Positions 17,392-25,344 of a stretch of DNA of 50,150 nt are shown here, one piece after another. Both the position numbers and the translations under genes were made by a program. Under the pieces are notes generated by a model. The model did not search any database. It had not been told where the DNA came from and was given only the letters and a program-made list of their open reading frames with translations. The first letter of the stretch is position 1. Each line of letters opens with the position of its first letter. Source of the DNA: Lawsonibacter sp. (GTDB taxonomy: Bacteria > Bacillota > Clostridia > Oscillospirales > Oscillospiraceae); the NCBI GenBank assembly GCA_022791995.1, contig JAAWAD010000013.1, positions 1 to 50,150 on the forward strand, read 5' to 3'.

Positions 17392-18528
17392 CTATCCCAC
17401 GGCCTCCCGTGCGGCCCGGTCGGCCTCCAAAACATCGGACAAAGCGGGATCCTGAACCACAGGCACCGAAGCCAGGGCCCTCTCCACCTTGGCGGGGATA
17501 TCCAGAAAGCCGATCTCCCCCGCCAGGAACCGGGACACAGCCGCCTCGTTGGCCCCGCTGAGGATGGCCCCGGCAGTGCCGCCGGTTCTGGCCGCCTCCA
17601 GGGCCAGGGCCAGACAGGGGAACGCTTCCAAATCAGGCTTCCCGAAGGTCATGGTCCCGCAGCTCCACAGATCCAGGGGGGCGGCAGGGCCAGGGATCCG
17701 CTTGGGGTAGGTAAGGGCATACTGGATGGGCAGGCGCATGTCCGGTGCCCCCAGCTGGGCTAACATGGCACCATCACAGTATTCCACCAGGGAGTGAATC
17801 ATACTCTCCCGGTGAATCAGAACAGAAATTTTTTCCACTGGCACCCGGAACAGGTGCAGGGCCTCGATGACCTCCAGGCCCTTGTTCATCAGGGTGGCCG
17901 AGTCGATGGTGATCTTGGCCCCCATGGACCAGCTGGGGTGCCGTAAAGCATCTTCCCTTGTCACTGTTTTCAGCTCCTGAAGCCCCCTGCCGTAGAAGGG
18001 ACCGCCGGAGCAAGTGAGGATGATGCGCTTGACCTCCCCCCGGTCCCGGTTTCCCTCCAGGCACTGGAGAATGGCCGAGTGCTCGGAATCCACAGGAAGC
18101 AGCTTTGCGCCATAATCCTTGGCCTCCTCCAGCACCAAGGGACCGGCGCACACCAAGGTCTCCTTGTTGGCCAGGCCTACCCGCTTGCCCCCCCGGATGG
18201 CCGTGAGGGTAGGCCGCAGCCCCGCGATGCCCACCAGTGCAGAGATGGCCGTATCCGCTTGGGGACAGGCTGCCGCCTCCAGCACCCCCTCCTCCCCGGA
18301 GAGGACCCGAACGTTGGTGTCCGCCAGCCGCACCCGCAGGTCCGCCGCCGCCTTTTCATCCGAAAGTGCCGCCAGGGCCGGCTTGAACCGCCGGGCCTGC
18401 TCCTCCAGCAGCGCCGCATTGGAGCGGGCCGCCAGAGCCGCCGCCTCCATACCGCAGGCGGCAATCACATCCAATGACTGCCGCCCGATGGAGCCGGTGG
18501 AACCTAATATTGTCACTTTTCTGCCCAT
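17392..18528 (-). CDS. dxr: 1-deoxy-D-xylulose-5-phosphate reductoisomerase
   Basis: A 378-residue NADPH enzyme that makes MEP from DXP, the second step of the non-mevalonate pathway. The N-terminal GSTGSIGRQSLDVI nucleotide fold, the LANKETLV loop, the metal-site PVDSEHSAI, and TIDSATLMNKGLEVIEA with HRESMIHSLVEY are all intact. Together with ispG four genes on, this shows the organism uses the MEP route. The gene starts 16 nt after the stop of the small XRE regulator, so the two are probably cotranscribed. About 100 nt separate it from rseP. Confidence 0.97.
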   Translation of the reverse strand: MGRKVTILGSTGSIGRQSLDVIAACGMEAAALAARSNAALLEEQARRFKPALAALSDEKAAADLRVRLADTNVRVLSGEEGVLEAAACPQADTAISALVGIAGLRPTLTAIRGGKRVGLANKETLVCAGPLVLEEAKDYGAKLLPVDSEHSAILQCLEGNRDRGEVKRIILTCSGGPFYGRGLQELKTVTREDALRHPSWSMGAKITIDSATLMNKGLEVIEALHLFRVPVEKISVLIHRESMIHSLVEYCDGAMLAQLGAPDMRLPIQYALTYPKRIPGPAAPLDLWSCGTMTFGKPDLEAFPCLALALEAARTGGTAGAILSGANEAAVSRFLAGEIGFLDIPAKVERALASVPVVQDPALSDVLEADRAAREAVG

Positions 18529-18544
18529 GCCGTGTTCCTTTCCA

Positions 18545-18757
18545 TCATTCCCGCGTATCCTTGCGGCCCATCAGGTAGTCCAAGCTGACCCCGAAGTAGT
18601 CCGCCAGGAAAAGCAGGCCGGGGACCTCTGGGTAACTGTCGCCGTGTTCATAACGCTGATAACTGCGCACTTTGACACCACAAATATCCGCCCTTTCTCT
18701 TTGCTTCAGTCCGCGTTCTTCTCTCAGTTCACGGACCCGCTCAGCAAAATCTGCCAT
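18545..18757 (-). CDS. Small XRE-family HTH regulator
   Basis: This 70-residue protein is almost entirely one Cro/C1-type HTH (LREERGLKQRERADICGVKVRSYQRYEHG, residues about 11-39), followed by the LLFLADYFGVSLDYLMGR tail typical of single-domain XRE repressors. The ribosome site GGAGG is 5 nt from ATG 18757. It lies immediately upstream of dxr in the same direction and divergent from an 87-residue gene, with an 83-nt shared control region. It probably regulates that divergent promoter and may also set transcription of dxr-rseP-ispG-polC. Confidence 0.9.
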   Translation of the reverse strand: MADFAERVRELREERGLKQRERADICGVKVRSYQRYEHGDSYPEVPGLLFLADYFGVSLDYLMGRKDTRE

Positions 18758-18773
18758 TTTTACCTCCAGGCTC

Positions 18774-18823
18774 TTGGCATGACATCAAATTACATCTATA
18801 ATAGAAGTGTCACTAAATTACAT
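18774..18823 (+). promoter_or_regulatory. Divergent promoter and repeat operator of the XRE pair
   Basis: A near-consensus plus-strand promoter, TTGGCA (18774-18779), 17 nt, TATAAT (18797-18802), drives the 87-residue gene. AAATTACAT occurs twice as a direct repeat, in the spacer at 18787-18795 and past the start site at 18815-18823. These are good candidates for XRE binding. I could not pick a minus-strand promoter with confidence. Confidence 0.75.
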
Positions 18824-18840
18824 GTTAGGAGCGGGATTAC

Positions 18841-19104
18841 ATGAACAACATCCTCAATACACTATTCCTTGACAATCCCTACATCCCCGAGCAGGTCTAC
18901 GCCTTCTGCCAACAGCTCCCGGAGTTCCAGGAGGCGGAGTTGGCCTATGAGACCGCCGCCGAACAGCTGAGAGCCCGGCTGGACCCCGCCGAAGCCGACG
19001 CCTTCGACGAGATTCTCTCCTGGTACCTTGCCCGCTACACCCACGCCTATTATCTCTTCGGATTGGGCCTGCGTCAAGAGGTCCTTTCCGCCTTACACGG
19101 GTGA
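18841..19104 (+). CDS. Small protein of unknown function (DUF6809-like)
   Basis: This 87-residue acidic, mostly helical protein has a good ribosome site (AGGAG about 9 nt before ATG 18841) and a strong promoter. The arrangement, with an N-terminal LFLDNPYIPEQ, two amphipathic helices and an AYYLFGLGLRQEV end, resembles the small DUF6809-type proteins often found next to phage-like XRE regulators. The match is tentative. It is the only plus-strand gene between 285 and 31.5 kb and converges on cdsA, ending 21 nt before the cdsA stop. Confidence 0.6.
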   Translation: MNNILNTLFLDNPYIPEQVYAFCQQLPEFQEAELAYETAAEQLRARLDPAEADAFDEILSWYLARYTHAYYLFGLGLRQEVLSALHG

Positions 19105-19125
19105 CGGCAGGACAGGAGAGCGCGC

Positions 19126-19944
19126 CTAAAACGCGGGCAGAATTTCCACCAGCAGCAGCAGCATGGGGGCGGCAAAGATGGTGGAGTCGAAGCGGTCCAG
19201 CATCCCGCCGTGTCCAGGGAGAAGGGTGCCGTAATCCTTCACGCCGCACTGCCGCTTGATGAGGGAAAAGGACAGATCCCCCATCTCTGCCACGGCACTG
19301 CCCAGCAGGCCATAGAGAGCCATGACTGGAAGCTTCACCGCAATTCCGCCAAAATTCTGCACCAGCAGACCATAGACCAGCATAAACAGACACCCGGAAA
19401 GGACGCCGCCTATGTAGCCCTCCAGGGACTTATTGGGGCTGACCTGGGTAATCCCCCGGTGCTTTCCCAGAAAGACCCCGGCGAAATAGGCGCCGATGTC
19501 GGTGGTAAAGGCGCAGATAATGGGGAGCAGCACATAGAGCTGCCCGTTTTCAAAGCGCTTCAGCTGAACCAGAGCGGACAAAAACAGAGGGATACCCACA
19601 CCGCCGAAGAGGCAGACAATGATATGCTCAAAGCGAATTTCGCTCGGAGTGGCGTACCGGCGCAATGCCGGGAGAAACAGCGCTGCCATCAGCAGGATGG
19701 ACACGGCCCGTGTCGTCCAGCTGCCATAGCCCAGGCTGTGTCCCAGGGGAATCACGGCGGCGGCCAGTGCGGTGTAGACATACATCCCATTGTGGTGGGC
19801 CACCTTTGTGGCCCGCAGCAGCTCGAAGGAGGCCATAGCGGCGATGGCAGCCGCCACCCCTCCCAGCCCCAGAGGAGGCAGAAGAAACAGCGCAAGCAGA
19901 AATGCCGGCCCCAGGGCCAACCCCACAACAATTCTTGTCGCCAT
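19126..19944 (-). CDS. cdsA: Phosphatidate cytidylyltransferase
   Basis: This 272-residue polytopic membrane enzyme makes CDP-diacylglycerol from phosphatidate and CTP. It has about seven TM segments and the C-terminal CdsA signature region with SFSLIKRQCGVKDYGTLLPGHGG and LDRFDS. The TM-flanking SPNKSLEGYIGG is also typical. ATG 19944 has GGAGG about 8 nt upstream that overlaps the end of uppS, with only 1 nt between the genes. An in-frame extension to 20034 would run into uppS and is unlikely. Confidence 0.96.
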   Translation of the reverse strand: MATRIVVGLALGPAFLLALFLLPPLGLGGVAAAIAAMASFELLRATKVAHHNGMYVYTALAAAVIPLGHSLGYGSWTTRAVSILLMAALFLPALRRYATPSEIRFEHIIVCLFGGVGIPLFLSALVQLKRFENGQLYVLLPIICAFTTDIGAYFAGVFLGKHRGITQVSPNKSLEGYIGGVLSGCLFMLVYGLLVQNFGGIAVKLPVMALYGLLGSAVAEMGDLSFSLIKRQCGVKDYGTLLPGHGGMLDRFDSTIFAAPMLLLLVEILPAF

Positions 19945-19945
19945 G

Positions 19946-20695
19946 TTACACACCTCCAAACCGGCGGTCCCGGCTTTGATAGGCCGCAATGGCCCGGTGG
20001 AGCTCCTCTCTGGAGAAATCCGGCCACAGCACATCGGTGATATAAAATTCGGAGTAGGCCGCCTGCCACAGCAGGAAGTTGGACAGGCGCAGCTCCCCGC
20101 TGGTGCGGATGACCAGATCCGGGTCGGGCACCCCCCGTGAGTAGAGGTATCCCCCCAGCTGCTCCTGGGTCAGGTGGTTGGGGTCCGCCCGGCCCTCCAC
20201 ACAGTCCAGAGCAAAGGCCCGGGCTGCCTGCACCAGCTCATCCCGGCCCCCATAGTTCAGACAGATATTCACCTGACAGCCCTCATAATGCCGGGAAATC
20301 TCCCGTGTGCGCTCGCAGAGCGCACGCAGTTCCGGGGTCAGCGGGGTCAAATCGCCGAAAAACTCCATTTTCACTCGGTCCCGCTCCATCCGGCCAATGG
20401 CCTCCAGCAGATATTTCTTCAGCAGGCCCATGATGGCGGAGATCTCCTCCTCCGGGCGCTTCCAGTTTTCCGAGGAGAAGGCGTACACCGTCAGATAGTC
20501 CAGGCCGATGTCCCGGCAGTAGGTGGCAATGGTACGAAAGGTCTCCGCCCCCGCGGCGTGGCCGGCTGTGCGGAGCAGCCCCCGCCTTTTCGCCCACCGG
20601 CCGTTGCCGTCCATAATGATGGCAATGTGCCGGGGCAGATGGGAAAAGTCCACCCTGGGCTCCGCCGGATTCTGTTTTTTGACAAAGAGGGCCAT
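19946..20695 (-). CDS. uppS: Isoprenyl (undecaprenyl) diphosphate synthase
   Basis: A 249-residue cis-prenyltransferase that elongates farnesyl diphosphate with IPP to the C55 carrier lipid of peptidoglycan synthesis. Motifs IIMDGNGRWAKRRG (catalytic Asp), AFSSENWKRP and LVIRTSGELRLSNFLLWQAAYSE are intact. The usual GEQR-type wording has become GELR, a small variation near the diphosphate-binding Arg residues. ATG 20695 has AAAGGAG 10 nt upstream. It follows a terminator hairpin, so it may be partly insulated from frr and pyrH. Confidence 0.96.
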   Translation of the reverse strand: MALFVKKQNPAEPRVDFSHLPRHIAIIMDGNGRWAKRRGLLRTAGHAAGAETFRTIATYCRDIGLDYLTVYAFSSENWKRPEEEISAIMGLLKKYLLEAIGRMERDRVKMEFFGDLTPLTPELRALCERTREISRHYEGCQVNICLNYGGRDELVQAARAFALDCVEGRADPNHLTQEQLGGYLYSRGVPDPDLVIRTSGELRLSNFLLWQAAYSEFYITDVLWPDFSREELHRAIAAYQSRDRRFGGV

Positions 20696-20739
20696 TGGCG
20701 GTCGCTCCTTTATACGCTTTCTCGCTGTGTGGAATCAAA

Positions 20740-20761
20740 GGCCCCCTTGCGAAAGGGGGCC
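20740..20761 (-). terminator. Hairpin terminator after the 57-residue gene
   Basis: A 9-bp perfect stem, GGCCCCCTT (20740-20748) with AAGGGGGCC (20753-20761), has a tetraloop-sized loop. On the minus strand it is followed by a short U-containing run. It may attenuate read-through from frr into uppS. Confidence 0.65.
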
Positions 20762-20767
20762 CGCTCT

Positions 20768-20941
20768 TTATTTATCCAGCTTTTCGGTTACAATACCGAG
20801 AGCTTCCAGCTTGGCCTTTGTAATTCTGATTTGATATTCGATTTCGCTGTCTCTGTCTGGAGCTGTCTTAATTCGTTGCAGATCGACATATTTATCCATC
20901 AACGCAGTTGCCTGCTCCTTTTCAGTTATAACCTCGCTCAT
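20768..20941 (-). CDS. Small 57-residue coiled protein between frr and uppS
   Basis: The minus strand between the frr stop and the hairpin contains a complete frame from ATG 20941 to TAA 20768-20770. The upstream sequence is purine-rich (GGGGGTGGAAAGGA). The product begins MSEVITEKEQATALMDKY, is rich in Lys, Glu, Ile and Gln, and is predicted to be one or two charged helices. It ends GIVTEKLDK. There is no signal peptide or TM segment. I do not recognise a family. Support comes from the ribosome-site-like stretch, the balanced composition and a terminator directly after the stop. Confidence 0.6.
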   Translation of the reverse strand: MSEVITEKEQATALMDKYVDLQRIKTAPDRDSEIEYQIRITKAKLEALGIVTEKLDK

Positions 20942-20969
20942 TCCTTTCCACCCCCTATCTGGAGCAGGA

Positions 20970-21524
20970 CTACACCGCCATGAGCTCCTTTTCCTTCTTG
21001 GCGGTCAGATCGTCAATCTCCTTGCACCGCTTGTCGGTCAGCTCCTGAAGCTCCTTTTCCAGCTTCTTCTGGTCGTCCTCGGTGAGCTCAGACTTCTTCG
21101 TCTTCTTCTTGACGTCGTCCATAGCGTCCCGGCGGATATTCCGCAGGGCCACCTTTCCCTCCTCGCCGTACTTGCGCACCTGCTTGGTCAGATCCTTGCG
21201 GCGCTCCTCGGTGAGCTGCGGGAACGCCAGTCGGATCACCCGGCCGTCGTTCTGGGGGTTAATGCCCAGGTCTGAGGTCTGAATCGCCTTTTCAATGGCC
21301 TTCATCAGCGACATGTCATAGGGCTGGATGGTCAGAGTCCGGGGGTCTGGAGAGCCGATGTTGGCCACCTGATTCAGAGGGGTGGGCGTGCCGTAATACT
21401 CCACCGTGATGCGGTCCAGCACACCGGCATTAGCCCGGCCTGCCCGCACGGAGGCGAAGTTGGCTTTTACCACCTCAATGGTTTTCAGCATTCTCTCGTC
21501 ATAGCTTTTGATCTCAGGGCTCAT
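20970..21524 (-). CDS. frr: Ribosome recycling factor
   Basis: A 184-residue tRNA-mimic protein that, with EF-G, splits the post-termination ribosome. The typical features are the FASVRAGRANAGVLDRITVEYYG region, PLNQVANIGSPDPRTLTIQPYD, and the long-helix PQLTEERRKDLTKQVRKYGEEGKVALRNIRRDA, with a KELQELTDKRCKEIDDL end. Length is as usual. It follows pyrH by 46 nt, the classic pyrH-frr pair. Confidence 0.98.
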   Translation of the reverse strand: MSPEIKSYDERMLKTIEVVKANFASVRAGRANAGVLDRITVEYYGTPTPLNQVANIGSPDPRTLTIQPYDMSLMKAIEKAIQTSDLGINPQNDGRVIRLAFPQLTEERRKDLTKQVRKYGEEGKVALRNIRRDAMDDVKKKTKKSELTEDDQKKLEKELQELTDKRCKEIDDLTAKKEKELMAV

Positions 21525-21570
21525 GGTCAGTCCTTCCTTTCCTCACATTGTTTTCTCTTGATCTTGTTCT

Positions 21571-22287
21571 TCAACAGTCCACAATCGTCCCGATCTTCTC
21601 TCCCATCACGGCCCGGAGGATATTCTCCGGGTCCTTCAGGGCAAAGAGAAGCACCGGGATTTTATTGTCCATGGACAGAGAGGTTGCGGTGGAGTCCATC
21701 ACCTTCAGATGCTGGGCCAGTACATCGTCATAGGTAATGGCATCATATTTCTTGGCATTCGGATCCTGCTTGGGATCTGCGGAGTACACCCCGTCGATGT
21801 TTTTGGCCAACAGGATGACGTCGGCATCAATCTCGGCGGCCCGGAGCACAGCGGCGGTATCCGTGGAGAAGAAGGGGTTGCCGGTGCCGCAGCCAAAGAT
21901 GACCACCCGTCCCTTCTCCAAATGCCGAATGGCCCGGGAGCGGATGTAGGGCTCGGCCACCGAACGCATCTCAATGGCGGTCTGCACCCGGACCTGGACC
22001 CCCTTCTGCTCCAGCACATCGGCCACCGCCAGGGCGTTGATGGCTGTGGCCAGCATCCCCATGTGGTCGGCCCGGACCCGGACCATCTGACCGCCGCCGT
22101 CCTTGACTCCCCGCCAGAAGTTGCCGCCGCCCACGACGACACCCACCTGAACTCCCAGCTCCACACAGCGGCGGATCACGTCGCACACCTGGCCGATCAC
22201 CTGGAAATCCAGACCCCGGGAGGCCTCCCCCGCCAGGGCCTCTCCGCTGATTTTCAAGAGAACGCGCTTATACTTTGGCTGCTCCAT
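21571..22287 (-). CDS. pyrH: Uridylate kinase
   Basis: A 238-residue amino-acid-kinase-fold enzyme that converts UMP to UDP with ATP. Signatures are [19 protein letters not shown], the [14 protein letters not shown] stretch, [13 protein letters not shown] and [17 protein letters not shown] 22287 has AGGAGG 9 nt upstream. It heads the pyrH-frr group. The AT-rich 90 nt before it contain TATATT/TAAAAT stretches, but I cannot choose a promoter with confidence. Confidence 0.98.
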   Translation of the reverse strand: MEQPKYKRVLLKISGEALAGEASRGLDFQVIGQVCDVIRRCVELGVQVGVVVGGGNFWRGVKDGGGQMVRVRADHMGMLATAINALAVADVLEQKGVQVRVQTAIEMRSVAEPYIRSRAIRHLEKGRVVIFGCGTGNPFFSTDTAAVLRAAEIDADVILLAKNIDGVYSADPKQDPNAKKYDAITYDDVLAQHLKVMDSTATSLSMDNKIPVLLFALKDPENILRAVMGEKIGTIVDC

Positions 22288-22376
22288 TGCTGAACCCTCC
22301 TGTCCGATTTGTTTCCCCTATTTTAATATAATTCTTTCCATTTGCATAGAGGGAAAGACAAAATTTTTCAAAATCT

Positions 22377-23936
22377 CTATTTTGCTTCCAAAGCCAGGTC
22401 TCCTTCCCCACGGAGCCTGGAAAAAACAAACTGCCCTGACTCGCTCAGGTCCTCCTGCGTCCAGAGCACGTCTGAAGCGGTTCCGGGGCGGAGAGCGGCG
22501 GAGCTCTCTGCCTTATCACACAGGGACCAGTTGCACCAACTGATCCCGCGTTCCTCCAAAAAGTCCAGCCAATCCTCCGATTCTTTGACAAATACGCCGC
22601 CGCTGCCGTCCGCCTGGCTGGTCCCCCACTCGGAAACAAAGATGGGCAGACCAGCAGACAGCGCACTGTCCATCCGGTCCTGCAACCAACTCCCATGGGT
22701 TCCGGCATAGAAATGGAGGGTGTACATCAGATTCTCCCCCTCCAGGGGGGCCGCGGCAGCCAGGTGGATGTCCTGGCTCCAGGTGGGGCTACCAATCAGG
22801 ATGACCCCTTGGGAGTTAGCCCGGATGGCCGCCGCCACCCGCTGGGCGTAGGGCTTCACATCCTCGGCCCAGGATATATTCCCATTGGGCTCATTGCAGA
22901 TTTCATAAATCAAATTGGGACAGTCCCGATACAGCCAGGCTATCTCCCCAAAAAAGGATTCTGCCTCTGCCACACGGTCCATAGGATTGCCGTCGGACAG
23001 AATGTGCCAATCCAAAATGACATACATATCCCGGGAAATGGCCGCTTCAATCGCCTTTACCGCCCGCTGACGCATCTCTTCCGGCCGGCTGAGATATCCT
23101 CCTTCTTCGGTGTACATGGCGACCCGAAACAGGTTGGCCCCAAAATCTGCTGTGTTTCCAATGGCTTGGGCCTGAGCAAACTGGGAATACCACTGGAGAC
23201 CGTGGCTGCTCATCCCTCGCAGAACAACAGGCTCCCCCGCTTCATTACACAACTGGGTTCCCTTCACCTGTAGCCAACCGTTTTGCGAGACGCTCCCCGC
23301 AGCAGATACAGCCGGCTTTGAAATGGACTCAGGTCCAGGTACCGGCTGGGTTGTTTTTTTCGCCTTTGCCACAGCCTGCTGGAACATAACGCAGGCCTCC
23401 GCCCGAGTCAGACTGCTGTCCGGGCGGAAATTTCCCTCGGCGTCTCCCGAGATCACACCGCTGGCATAGGCGGCCAGCACCGCCGAATAATAGTGGCCAT
23501 CCAACTGGACAAAGTCCTGAATTTTCTGGGATTGGGTGACATAGTCCCCCTGGGCCTGGGGCAGCAGGGCCTTCATCAGGATTTTCACCGCCAGCTTTCG
23601 GGAAATGGGCTGATCGAACCGCTCCCCTGTGGGAGGAAGCTCATCCCAGTCGTACCATCCCGCTTGAAGCGCGGCCTCCAGGTCCCCTGCTGCCCAGTGT
23701 TCCGCCTGCCCCTGGACCGGATCTATCCCGGCACAGCGGGCTGTCAGGGTGACAAACTCAGCGGCGGACACGGTTCTGTTTGGACGGAAGGTCCCGTCCG
23801 AATAGCCAGAAACCCAGCCGGCTTGAGCCATTTCATCCACTGGCCTGGCGTACCAGCTGCCAGCCTCTACATCTGAAAACCCTGCCAGAAGCCCGCACAA
23901 AGACAGCAGAAACAGAAGCACTCCCAATTTTTTCAC
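22377..23936 (-). CDS. SLH-anchored family GH5 glycoside hydrolase (cellulase-like)
   Basis: This 519-residue secreted protein has a signal peptide (residues 1-19), then SLH repeats near 20-62 and 145-195 with a degenerate one between, a Pro/Ser linker, and a GH5 barrel from about 215. E349 in the ICNEPNG motif is the predicted acid/base and E436 in VSEWGTS the nucleophile. HILSDGNP and TLHFYAGTH fit GH5 (subfamily-2-like) endoglucanases. The start is GTG 23936, since the overlapping ATG is out of frame. GGGAGG lies 5 nt upstream. SLH domains would hold it on secondary cell-wall polymer, displaying a beta-glucan-cleaving enzyme. It has its own promoter, after the terminator of the preceding operon. 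The substrate is inferred from the family only. Confidence 0.9.
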   Translation of the reverse strand: MKKLGVLLFLLSLCGLLAGFSDVEAGSWYARPVDEMAQAGWVSGYSDGTFRPNRTVSAAEFVTLTARCAGIDPVQGQAEHWAAGDLEAALQAGWYDWDELPPTGERFDQPISRKLAVKILMKALLPQAQGDYVTQSQKIQDFVQLDGHYYSAVLAAYASGVISGDAEGNFRPDSSLTRAEACVMFQQAVAKAKKTTQPVPGPESISKPAVSAAGSVSQNGWLQVKGTQLCNEAGEPVVLRGMSSHGLQWYSQFAQAQAIGNTADFGANLFRVAMYTEEGGYLSRPEEMRQRAVKAIEAAISRDMYVILDWHILSDGNPMDRVAEAESFFGEIAWLYRDCPNLIYEICNEPNGNISWAEDVKPYAQRVAAAIRANSQGVILIGSPTWSQDIHLAAAAPLEGENLMYTLHFYAGTHGSWLQDRMDSALSAGLPIFVSEWGTSQADGSGGVFVKESEDWLDFLEERGISWCNWSLCDKAESSAALRPGTASDVLWTQEDLSESGQFVFSRLRGEGDLALEAK

Positions 23937-23959
23937 ACATATTCCTCCCTTGTGTCTAA

Positions 23960-23968
23960 ATTATACCA
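23960..23968 (-). promoter_or_regulatory. Extended -10 promoter of the GH5 gene
   Basis: TGGTATAAT on the minus strand (23968-23960) is an extended -10 element located 24 nt before the GTG start. No good -35 is present at the normal distance. Confidence 0.55.
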
Positions 23969-24000
23969 CAGCTCCTCCCGAAAATCCAGACCGTGAAAAA

Positions 24001-24025
24001 CCCCGGAGCGTCAAGCGCTCCGGGG
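24001..24025 (-). terminator. Intrinsic terminator of the protease/scaffold operon
   Basis: A 10-bp perfect stem, CCCCGGAGCG (24001-24010) with CGCTCCGGGG (24016-24025), is followed on the minus strand by five U. It lies 9 nt after the SLH-protein stop. Confidence 0.92.
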
Positions 24026-24033
24026 TCAATCTC

Positions 24034-25344
24034 TTATCCTGCAATTACGTTTTCACAAAAACCTTTAAGGATCACAGCCGCCTGGGCCCGAGTGGCCCTC
24101 CCGGCGGGGCTGAGGGTGTCGGGGCTGGTGCCGCTGATGAGACCCCGGGCCACCGCCCACTCCACTGCCTCCAGGGCGTAGGTGCTGATCTCCCCCCGGT
24201 CGGCAAAGGCGGACAGGTCGGCCTCTGCCGCCACGTCCTTCCCCTGGAGTCTGGCGTAGCCCCGCAGAATCAGGGCCAGCTGCTCCCGGGTGATGGGGTC
24301 GTTAGGGCCAAACCGGCCGTCTCCATAGCCGCTGACCACCCCGTTGGCGGCGGCCCAGGCCACCGCCTTGGCAAACCAGTCAGAGGAGGACACGTCGTCA
24401 AACCGGGCCGTTCCGGCAGCCGGCTTTCCCTCCAGGCTGTAGAGGATGGTAACAATCATCCCGCGGCTTGTCGTCTGGTCCGGGGTAAAGATATCCTCCC
24501 CGGAACCCGACATGATTCCCTTCTCATAGGCGTACCGCACAGCCTCGTAAAACCAGCTGTCCTGGGGCACATCGATGAAGGGCAGCGGGGCGCCGCCCCC
24601 CTCCTCCAGGGCGAAGGTCCCCTGGACCTTTACCCCGGCTGCCGGCATGGTGAAGGTGTAGGTCCCCTTCTCCTTTTCAGTGAGAGGAACCTCCTTCTTC
24701 CCGGCGGTAACGGTCAGGCCGGTGAGGGTCCAGCCTGCGTCCGGCTTCACGGTAAGGGTGACAGTCTCTCCCTTCTGCGCACTGGTGGGGGTGACCCGAA
24801 TGGTCCCGTGCCGCCCGGACTCAATTTGGATGGTATAGCCGGATTCTCCATTTCCCTCGCTGCCCGAGCCGCTGGAGGAGGACCCTCCAGGGCTTGGGTT
24901 GGATGTTGTACGACCGTCCAGAACGGCGGCGCTCTCCTGCGTTTTCCCGTCCTCTCCCCGCAGGTCGCGGTCCAGGAGCGTCACTTCCGCCTTTTGGGGC
25001 AGAGCACCATTTCCGATGCTCAGCTGGCCCAGAGCCACACTGCCCCCGCTGTTCAGATTTTGAGGGGAGTCCATATAGATGGTCATGGTGGTCTTACCGC
25101 CGCTGGTCTGGGCGGTACAGCAGCCGTAAGCCGTCCCCTGCCCAGCAGCGGTGAAGCTCTCCGCAGTATAGGTCCCATTCAGGGTAAGCTCCACCTGAAC
25201 GCCGTAGACCGGCTTATCCAGGTCCTGGAGGGTCAGCTGAGAGTTGGCGCTGTTTCCCTCCACCCGGAGGGAGACAGCACCCGTCGGCACAGCCGTCAGG
25301 GAAAGCGCCAGCAATACGGCCAGCAGTTGATTCCACTTTTTCAT
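24034..25344 (-). CDS. SLH surface protein with an N-terminal cohesin-like domain
   Basis: This 436-residue secreted protein has a signal peptide (1-23) and then a beta-rich domain (about 24-150). Its pattern, VYGVQVELTLNG followed later by TIYMDSPQNLNSGGSVALGQLSIG, resembles cohesins: an opening GxQFxLxYD-type strand and a late GxLATLTF strand. A Ser/Gly linker (150-165), a bacterial-repeat beta domain (168-245) and three well-formed SLH repeats (about 255-430) follow. Its ATG overlaps the stop of the dockerin-bearing protease gene by 4 nt. The SLH part is certain. The cohesin identity is inferred from pattern and from the dockerin next door. If right, this protein would be the cell-wall anchor for the protease. 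Confidence 0.8.
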   Translation of the reverse strand: MKKWNQLLAVLLALSLTAVPTGAVSLRVEGNSANSQLTLQDLDKPVYGVQVELTLNGTYTAESFTAAGQGTAYGCCTAQTSGGKTTMTIYMDSPQNLNSGGSVALGQLSIGNGALPQKAEVTLLDRDLRGEDGKTQESAAVLDGRTTSNPSPGGSSSSGSGSEGNGESGYTIQIESGRHGTIRVTPTSAQKGETVTLTVKPDAGWTLTGLTVTAGKKEVPLTEKEKGTYTFTMPAAGVKVQGTFALEEGGGAPLPFIDVPQDSWFYEAVRYAYEKGIMSGSGEDIFTPDQTTSRGMIVTILYSLEGKPAAGTARFDDVSSSDWFAKAVAWAAANGVVSGYGDGRFGPNDPITREQLALILRGYARLQGKDVAAEADLSAFADRGEISTYALEAVEWAVARGLISGTSPDTLSPAGRATRAQAAVILKGFCENVIAG

